From Crossaster papposus (taxonomy: Eukaryota; Echinodermata; Asteroidea; Velatida; Solasteridae), in the NCBI GenBank assembly GCA_037893245.1, contig JBAIAA010000654.1, forward strand, positions 1-64,000: a DNA stretch of 64,000 bases. The letters are read 5' to 3'. Both the position numbers and the translations under genes were made by a program. Under the pieces are notes generated by a model. That model was not told where the DNA came from and searched no databases. It saw nothing but the letters and a program-made list of their open reading frames with translations. How positions within the stretch are numbered: the stretch's first letter is position 1; each line of letters starts with the position of its first letter. This document shows, piece after piece, positions 59,601 through 64,000 of the stretch.

Positions 59601-62600
59601 TATTTACTGTTTTGGTTTGCGTTTACAGATGTCATCACTCCAACCAACACCACTACCGTCATGATTCATCCCGACGTGTCCCTCGTACACTCAGGATGGG
59701 AAACCAGCCTCAGCGAAATCTATCACTTAATGCACACGGTTGGACCCCAGTACACGCGCACCATCAATCCAAAAGTCTTCAAAACAAGTACGTCTTAGAT
59801 TAATAGTGTTATGCTATTTCCCTAAATTCTGTAAGACATCACATATTTGTTTTTGAAATATGATAAATTTGAACCCTAAGTTCACCGACTCACTTTAATA
59901 ATATAACTTGGTTATTAGACTTTAAGTCTCACCTTAATCTCAGAATGAGGAGTCAGGTTGGCACAGCGATCCTTTCCTTGCCTTCCACCGCTGTAACCCG
60001 GGTTCGAATCCCACCTGGGCCAATACGTGGATTGGGTTTTCAGTCCCTGCCTGACTCCGTGGGTTTTCCCCAGAATATTTATCTGCTGTTTGATGTTGAA
60101 ATAAATAAATAAAACAATAAATAAAAAATGCCTGCCCATTGTGTAGACACCTTGCATGCAGTAGCCATTTTTAATCTATAGACCTAATCTATAGAGACTC
60201 AGGGGCCAGAACACCACCGAGAAAGTGTTGACTTAGGAGGGGGGAGGGTTGGGGGGGGGGGTGTATTCCCAGACTCAAATAGAGAGGTGCCCCACCCTGC
60301 CTAGCGATACCTTTTACAATCTTTGCCTTTAACCTTGATTTCTTCTAGACGTGACTGCCTGTATCCGTCAGCAGCAGATTGCTACTATGGTCCCTGGCAT
60401 CTTCTATCCCATCGCCCCACCCTGCCTAGCAATGCCTTAACAATCTTTGTTTTTAACCCTGATTCCTTCTAGACGTGACTGCCTGTATCCGTCAGCAGCA
60501 GATTGCTACCATGGTCCCTGGTGTCTTCTATCCCATCGCCCCACCCTGCCTAGCAATACCTCAACAATCTTTGTTTTTAACCCTGATTTCTTCTAGACGT
60601 GACTGCCTGTATCCGTCAGCAGCAGATTGCTACCATGGTCCCTGGCATCTTCTATCCCATCGCCCCACCCTGCCTGGCAATACCTCAACAATCTTTGTCT
60701 TTAACCTTGATTCCTTCTAGACGTGACTGCCTGTATCCGTCAGCAGCAGATTGCTACCATGGTCCCTGGTGTCTTCTATCCCATCGCCCCACCCTGCCTA
60801 GCAATACCTCAACAATCTTTGTTTTTAACCCTGATTTCTTCTAGACGTGACTGCCTGTATCCGTCAGCAGCAGATTGCTACCATGGTCCCTGGCATCTTC
60901 TATCCCATCGCCCCACCCTGCCTAGCAATACCTCAACAATCTTTGTCTTTAACCTTGATTCCTTCTAGACGTGACTGCCTGTATCCGTCAGCAGCAGATT
61001 GCTACCATGGTCCCTGGTGTCTTCTATCCCATCGCCCCACCCTGCCTAGCAATACCTCAACAATCTTTGTTTTTAACCCTGATTTCTTCTAGACGTGACT
61101 GCCTGTATCCGTCAGCAGCAGATTGCTACCATGGTCCCTGGCATCTTCTATCCCATCGCCCCACCCTGCCTGGCAATACCTCAACAATCTTTGCCTTTAA
61201 CCTTGATTCTTTCTAGACGTGACTGCCTGTATCCGTCAGCAGCAGATTGCTACCATGGTCCCTGGTGTCTTCTATCCCATCGCCCCACCCTGCCTAGCAA
61301 TACCTCAACAATCTTTGTTTTTAACCCTGATTTCTTCTAGACGTGACTGCCTGTATCCGTCAGCAGCAGATTGCTACTATGGTCCCTGGCATCTTCTATC
61401 CCATCGCCCCACCCTGCCTGGCAATACCTCAACAATCTTTGTTTTTAACCCTGATTCCTTCTAGACGTGACTGCCTGTATCCGTCAGCAGCAGATTGCTA
61501 CCATGGTCCCTGGTGTCTTCTATCCTTCCTGTCACCGTAACGGAAGCTTCAATACCATGCAACACTACCCACTCAGCAAGGATGTCTACTGCGTGGATAA
61601 GAACGGTGTCAAGATTGAGGGAACAGAGAGTCGTGTGGAATTCCAGCCGTTGCCTGATTGCACTCAGTACTGGAATAGTAAGTCGCTTGTCTGTTGGTTG
61701 GTCTTTATGTCAGCCTTTGTGCTATCTCAGTCTGCTTTCAATGTTGTAGTTGAGATACTAGTGATGGGCTACAAGTCCTTACAAGTCCATAAAGGCACCC
61801 TCAGGTCCACCTTGCGACAGGCTTCGTCTGATCTATGATTGTCGGGAACGGATCAATCACCGATTTGTTTTTGCGACCCGAGTGTAACTGCGACGATTAT
61901 TAACCAGTTCCCGCCAGAGGACGTATATAAACGCAAAGTTTTCCCCAGAGTCAAAACGGATGACGCATAAACAGGCCGGAAATGTCTGGTTGTGCTTTCC
62001 GGTACTATCGGCCTGAACCCGCCTGAGATTAAGTTTCGTTCCGCGTCTCAGCTCGTTGATGTTAAAATAATCCCGGCGCGAACTGGTTAAGATATCTGTA
62101 TCTTATTTCATTGTGTAGCTAAACGTTGTTCAACAAAAATGGTTGAATGAACAAGTGTGACCGTGGAAGTTTTTTGATTGTCATAAACTTGCGCAGAGCT
62201 ATTTAAAAGACGACAGATGATCACATCTTTGTTGAGAAATCATTGTCGCATCGTAGGGAGCATTTTGTAGGATTATTTTGTGTGGAGATGCCGATTGTTG
62301 TACGATAATCACACTGACTTGAGCATTGCTTTCTGATTGATGTCGTTTGTTCCGTCGCGGTGCAAGAAAATCGCAGGTCCTCCTGAGGCCGGCTTTAGTC
62401 TTTAAGAAGAACATCAACTCATAAGGTCTTGCAAAGCACTGAGCATACAATGTCTATCTCATTACGTTGTTAAAGAACAAAACCTAATATTCCGCTTATC
62501 AGAATATAAATGTATTCTTACTTTAACTGGTTACATCTTTTTATCTAAATCTTTTCGTTGTCATTTTTCTGGCAGCCACTGTCGACATGACTAAGATCAG

Positions 62601-63588
62601 CAAGCATTGGACCAACAACCCTCAGGATACTATGGTAACCAAACCAATTCCATTGGATAGCCTCTTCCCTGCTGGATGTAAGTTTACACATCATTAATTT
62701 CTGGTTTTCGTTTGTTTTAATTCCTTCTGAGAATAATAACAAGGATCCTTCAAGTTTATAGGGCCACCGTAGCTTGAAGAAGCCTATAGTGGGAAGGCAA
62801 TAAAGTTAAGATTATTAAGAGGTTTAAAGGAATCCCTGGATGGCATTCTTGGGGAAATATATAGTATCCGGACGGGAACCCAATCCACTGGATGCCCTGG
62901 TGGGATTTGAACCCAGGCCATAGAGGTGAAAGGAGAGGAAAAATCCAGTGTACTAACCGAACTTCTCAAGTCGGGTGATTTAAAAATATATTTTTTTTTT
63001 TAAACACAACTGAATTTAGGCAATACAAAATTATGTCTCTCTCAAATAATGTTATTCCCTACAGATCAGCCACGTGCATCGACATTTTGAGCGTTTACTT
63101 GCATGACACACATTAAACAAATTTAAAAAAATCAAGACCCCAGTTTTTAAAAGGAGAGTTCACCTCATGTGGCAGGAAATGGCCTATCCTGCGAAAACAA
63201 AATTGTTGTTTGGCAGCCAATAATTCAAATTTGTATATCAATAATTGTAAAGTATTGACTACAATTTGTATTGCTAGAAAAAACCCAAAAAACTATAAAA
63301 AAATAAAAAATTGTGGGTTGAAATTTAAAAGCAGTACAGAAATTTTAAAACTGGTTGAATTTCTTTGTTTAGTGCATCACCACCCTAACTGCACCAGGCA
63401 ACAGGAGATTGCGAATCGTCTAGAGGGCGCTGTTGTCCCGACCTGTGAACCTAATGGTACCTACACACCACTGCAGTGCAACGCGACCACTGGCGTATGT
63501 TACTGTATGCTGCCTTATGGCGACGTGGTGCCCAGTACTGTACTGCCTATGCTCAAGGGAACACCTAATTGCTGGCATCTTAGAAATG
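44513..63588 (+). CDS. Secreted modular protein: EGF, WxxW, six pacifastin/VWC-like and six thyroglobulin-1 domains; 3' partial
   Basis: Exons: 44513-44640, 47365-47394, 47904-47962, 48301-48393, 49183-49279, 49413-49603, 49832-49913, 50869-50924, 51585-51632, 51750-51828, 52284-52354, 52721-52793, 52985-53131, 53465-53623, 54169-54306, 54630-54685, 55026-55241, 55872-55913, 56484-56693, 57306-57332, 57548-57754, 58405-58500, 58902-59117, 59629-59787, 61465-61677, 62576-62677, 63373-63588. About 1,070 residues are seen and all phases agree. The signal peptide is MKIFLLLACLAVARG. Order (residues): CCEGYTG motif (~60), EGF-like (~73-103), WxxW domain (~104-199), six six-Cys modules (~200-502), then six Tg1 domains (~503-1070) separated by linker exons. 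Modules start at phase-1 introns, as expected of exon shuffling. Tg1 domains in other proteins often inhibit cysteine proteases and pacifastin domains inhibit serine proteases; an extracellular matrix or inhibitor role is inferred. The gene continues past the window. I know no named ortholog. Confidence 0.9.
45545..45806. repeat. 262-bp foldback built from CGAAATNATTTCG palindromes
   Basis: About a dozen copies of CGAAAT(C/G)ATTTCG and relatives (CGAAATAACTTATTTCG) are joined by 6-8 bp linkers such as TGCCCA, AGCTCA and AGCGCA. The whole block is itself an inverted repeat: ACGAAATAATTTGAG at the left, CTCAAATTATTTCGT at the right. Palindromes within a palindrome. Confidence 0.92.
46415..46452. 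repeat. CCATGGAGC hairpin
   Basis: CCATGGAGC, then ATG, CAATAAACTAGTTTATTG, GCTCCATGG: near-perfect inverted repeat. Looser inverted similarity extends outwards (gatatgttgac and gttgaccg...atatc). Confidence 0.8.
48129..48188 (-). mobile_element. tRNA-like sequence, second copy, minus strand
   Basis: Minus strand reads agctcagttagtagagcgct and gtaggttcacagcccac. D- and T-arm motifs are kept, but there is no complete cloverleaf. Confidence 0.55.
48301..48393 (+). other. EGF-like module exon
   Basis: One symmetrical phase-1 exon reads VCTSPCLNGGTCSAPDYCIC and ends YTGETCN: six cysteines with the CxxxC, GGTC and CxC spacing of an EGF domain. A TTAA-ended miniature element sits 65 bp beyond the donor. 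Confidence 0.92.
48459..48700. mobile_element. TTAA-ended miniature element, 242 bp
   Basis: Full-length copy with both terminal inverted repeats and TTAA, nearly identical to the copies at 53851 and 63608. It lies 65 bp after the EGF exon. Confidence 0.9.
49183..49603 (+). other. WxxW domain (mucin-2/CILP type), two exons
   Basis: Exons 49183-49279 and 49413-49603 read YEWTEWVNLD, GDFEKLYEIRAA, then ENIECRP, VVTCDRRLGLKC and YEVKILC. This matches the WxxW repeat found in MUC2, MUC5AC and CILP: WTEWxNxD, GDxExxxxIRAA, IECR, LxCKN, VRVLC. Its function in those proteins is structural and extracellular. Confidence 0.92.
50153..50536. mobile_element. TTAAAGGTAG-type element, full copy (~384 bp)
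   Basis: Ends TTAAAGGTAGTATACACCAT and ATGGTGTATACTACCTTTAA; near-identical in order to the copy at 2917. Confidence 0.9.
50600..50846. mobile_element. Related inverted-repeat element, diverged
   Basis: TGCGCCCAATTTCTTGGCTC at the left and an inverse-like GCAATAAAATTAGGCCCTGA at the right, with repeated tgcttac and gtgctta motifs inside. It ends about 22 bp before an exon of the secreted gene. Confidence 0.6.
52043..52234. repeat. Diverged tandem duplication, ~95-bp units
   Basis: ggactaacactaataaggag...ttgtactcggttctcctc follows a copy with gaactaacactaataagaag...tctgtactcggttcttctcc. It lies in an intron of the secreted gene. Confidence 0.85.
53230..53325. mobile_element. TTAAAGGTAG-type element, fragment
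   Basis: TTAAAGGTAGGATACACCAT followed by the first ~95 bp of the element, then unrelated sequence. Confidence 0.78.
53851..54092. mobile_element. TTAA-ended miniature element, 242 bp
   Basis: Full-length copy with TTAACCAGTTCGCGCCGG and its inverse at the ends, 76 bp before exon 15 of the secreted gene. Confidence 0.9.
54789..54916. repeat. Foldback with AGGCGCAAAAGTCGC ends
   Basis: TTGAGGCGCAAAAGTCGC near 54789 and GCGGCTTTTGCGCCTAA near 54916 are inverted copies; inner tgatttaaatca is palindromic. Probably a small non-autonomous element. Confidence 0.65.
55026..55241 (+). other. Thyroglobulin type-1 domain 1
   Basis: A single-exon domain flanked by phase-1 introns: CFDEQRR, YRPVCNSDGTFSPIQC, GVCFCVNNLG, TPNC. 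All six Tg1 cysteines are present, with CFCV in place of the usual CWCV. Confidence 0.93.
56484..56693 (+). other. Thyroglobulin type-1 domain 2, tail and donor followed by three extra copies
   Basis: Reads FPCIDTTQ, KCLPSGFFAPLQC, GICYCVAQEG, RPNCEV, with all six cysteines. Immediately downstream, its last 90 coding bases plus donor are repeated three more times (see the repeat at 56604-57088). Confidence 0.93.
56604..57088 (+). repeat. Four tandem copies of a Tg1 exon tail plus splice donor, 124-bp period
   Basis: Copies start at about 56604, 56728, 56852 and 56976. Each contains about 90 coding bases (YCVAQEG to EVTR), a GTGAGA donor and the next 34 bases. The first copy is the real exon end. 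The copies differ by only a few substitutions, such as GTCGCC/GTCACC and GGTACC/GGTATC. Confidence 0.96.
57548..57754 (+). other. Thyroglobulin type-1 domain 3, lacking one cysteine pair
   Basis: Reads TQCRKERDIAERY, PECDQTGMYRPLQ, LKFCVDVNG, LDCNIY. The third and fourth cysteines are absent: QT replaces QC, and KFCV replaces CWCV. These two form a disulfide with each other in canonical Tg1 domains, so the loss is coherent. Confidence 0.88.
57777..58141. mobile_element. TTAAAGGTAG-type element, right terminus lost
   Basis: Starts TTAAAGGTAGTATACACCAT and keeps the interior up to gatatctgcaaatg, where the terminal repeat is replaced by other sequence. Confidence 0.84.
58536..58680 (+). mobile_element. 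tRNA-derived SINE, head truncated
   Basis: ccgctgtgacccgggttcgcatcccacctgggccaat followed by the shared body (gattacgtggatttctcc, ttctggcgttttcctccc). Confidence 0.72.
58902..59117 (+). other. Thyroglobulin type-1 domain 4
   Basis: Reads PRCKLQRL, PSCLDDGRFRPEQC, DICFCVDVTG, GQDCNLY. All six cysteines are kept. Confidence 0.92.
59384..59592. mobile_element. Miniature element with GTAGTCGAGTCC ends, copy 2
   Basis: gatgtagtcgagtccatcac at the left and gcagggactcaactataac at the right, with several cacaagtc/gacttgtg pairs inside that would fold back. Confidence 0.65.
59948..60095 (+). mobile_element. tRNA-derived SINE
   Basis: gagtcaggttggcacagcg (A-box-like), cccgggttcgaatcccacc (B-box-like), then the shared body ending ccccagaatatt. 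Confidence 0.75.
60287..61526 (+). repeat. Ten tandem copies of a Tg1 exon head with its acceptor, 124-bp period
   Basis: Duplicated acceptors (TTCTAG) precede exon starts at 60349, 60473, 60597, 60721, 60845, 60969, 61093, 61217, 61341 and 61465, exactly 124 bp apart. Each unit has about 62 bp of intron end (pyrimidine-rich) and 62 bp of exon start (VTACIRQQQIATMVPG). Only the last continues into a full exon. Units alternate strictly between GGCATC (Gly-Ile) and GGTGTC (Gly-Val), giving a 248-bp higher-order period. Frames read through the units stop at the TAG of the second acceptor downstream. Confidence 0.97.
61465..61677 (+). other. Thyroglobulin type-1 domain 5, the only complete copy behind nine duplicated acceptors
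   Basis: Reads TACIRQQQIATM, PSCHRNGSFNTMQ, DVYCVDKNG, PDCTQYW. As in domain 3, cysteines 3 and 4 are both missing (QH and VYCV). The exon head occurs nine more times upstream without the rest of the exon. Confidence 0.9.
61900..62090. mobile_element. TTAA-ended miniature element, 191 bp, opposite orientation
   Basis: Same ends as the 242-bp family but inverted and internally shortened. It lies in the intron after Tg1 domain 5. Confidence 0.87.
62850..62970 (-). mobile_element. tRNA-derived SINE, minus strand
   Basis: On the minus strand: gagaagttcggttagtacac, then ggcctgggttcaaatcccac and gggttcccgtcc. Same general structure as the plus-strand copies. Confidence 0.65.
63373..63588 (+). other. 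Thyroglobulin type-1 domain 6, last exon in the window
   Basis: Reads PNCTRQQEIANRL, PTCEPNGTYTPLQC, GVCYCMLPYG, TPNCWHL, with six cysteines. The exon ends in phase 1 with a GTAACA donor, so more exons follow beyond the window. A TTAA-ended miniature element begins 20 bp after it. Confidence 0.92.
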
Positions 63589-63607
63589 GTAACAATTTAT
63601 CACATAT

Positions 63608-63848
63608 TTAACCAGTTCGCGCCGGGATTATTTTAACATCGCCAAGCCGAGGGGCGGGATTATTTTTAACGAAACTCGATCCGAAGCGGGTTCAGGCTGA
63701 TGGTGCCGGGAAGCACACCCACGCATTTCCGGCCTTGCTCGCTGCTGACATACATTTCCAAACTTGAACTTGGCGTGTTTATACGTCATCTGTTTTGAAT
63801 TTTGGGAATTTTTGCGTTTATATACGTCATCCGGCGCGAACTGGTTAA
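63608..63848. mobile_element. TTAA-ended miniature element, 241 bp
   Basis: Full-length copy with intact ends, beginning 20 bp after the donor of the last exon in the window. Confidence 0.9.
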
Positions 63849-64000
63849 TAACATAATTATTCATTACACCCAAGGGAGTTGATGTAATTTGGCGTAAGAT
63901 TTTTGCTATTATGTGAGGCAATCTGGCACAGGTTGTAGTAGAAAAAATATAAAAAAATAAAAAAATTGAGCTAATCTATGAATATTATTATTTGTTTTGG

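Noticed and set aside
60475-61540. Serial ~81-codon open frames in the 124-bp array
   Set aside because: They are read-through of duplicated exon heads and intron, each ending at the TAG of a duplicated acceptor.
61745-61800. Third copy of the GTAGTCGAGTCC element
   Set aside because: Only scattered acaagtcc similarity, without paired ends.

Overview
The window is animal nuclear DNA: split genes with short exons, GT-AG and a few GC-AG introns, about 37-40% GC by eye, and many short inverted-repeat elements. A near-complete animal NPLOC4, an unconventional myosin and a very large secreted thyroglobulin-1 protein, together with dense TTAA-flanked miniature elements and tRNA-derived repeats, suggest a marine invertebrate deuterostome. 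An echinoderm is my best guess, but nothing in the sequence fixes the species.

Layout. (1) 1-5412: no exon recognised; intergenic or the 5' intron of the myosin gene, with repeats. (2) 5413-19583, plus strand: 23 exons of an unconventional myosin (946 codons in the window, 5' end missing) with intact P-loop, an altered switch I, switch II and one IQ motif. (3) 21321-25905, minus strand: a complete 9-exon gene for an unrecognised 440-residue protein, proline-rich then coiled-coil, convergent with the myosin. (4) 26236-41383, plus strand: complete NPLOC4 (16 exons, 637 residues), head-to-head with gene 3 across a 330-bp putative bidirectional promoter with YY1-like motifs on both sides. (5) 41384-44512: intergenic, holding a perfect 11-bp minisatellite (32.5 copies). 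(6) 44513-63588 and beyond, plus strand: 27 exons of a secreted modular protein: signal peptide, EGF-like, WxxW (mucin-2/CILP type), six six-cysteine pacifastin/VWC-like modules and six thyroglobulin type-1 domains. It runs off the 3' edge.

All exon joins were placed by hand from splice sites and codon phase; phases agree through each gene. Three introns use GC-AG ends with the donor GCAAGT.

Repeats: eight copies of a TTAA-ended miniature element (piggyBac-like), eight of a ~385-bp TTAAAGGTAG-ended element, several other miniature inverted-repeat families, tRNA-derived SINEs, a 262-bp foldback built of CGAAATNATTTCG units, and long G/C homopolymers. The most unusual feature is repeated tandem duplication of exon-intron boundaries. 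One thyroglobulin-1 exon has ten tandem copies of its acceptor plus exon head, another has four copies of its exon tail plus donor (both with a 124-bp period), and a myosin exon tail plus donor is duplicated with a 70-bp period.
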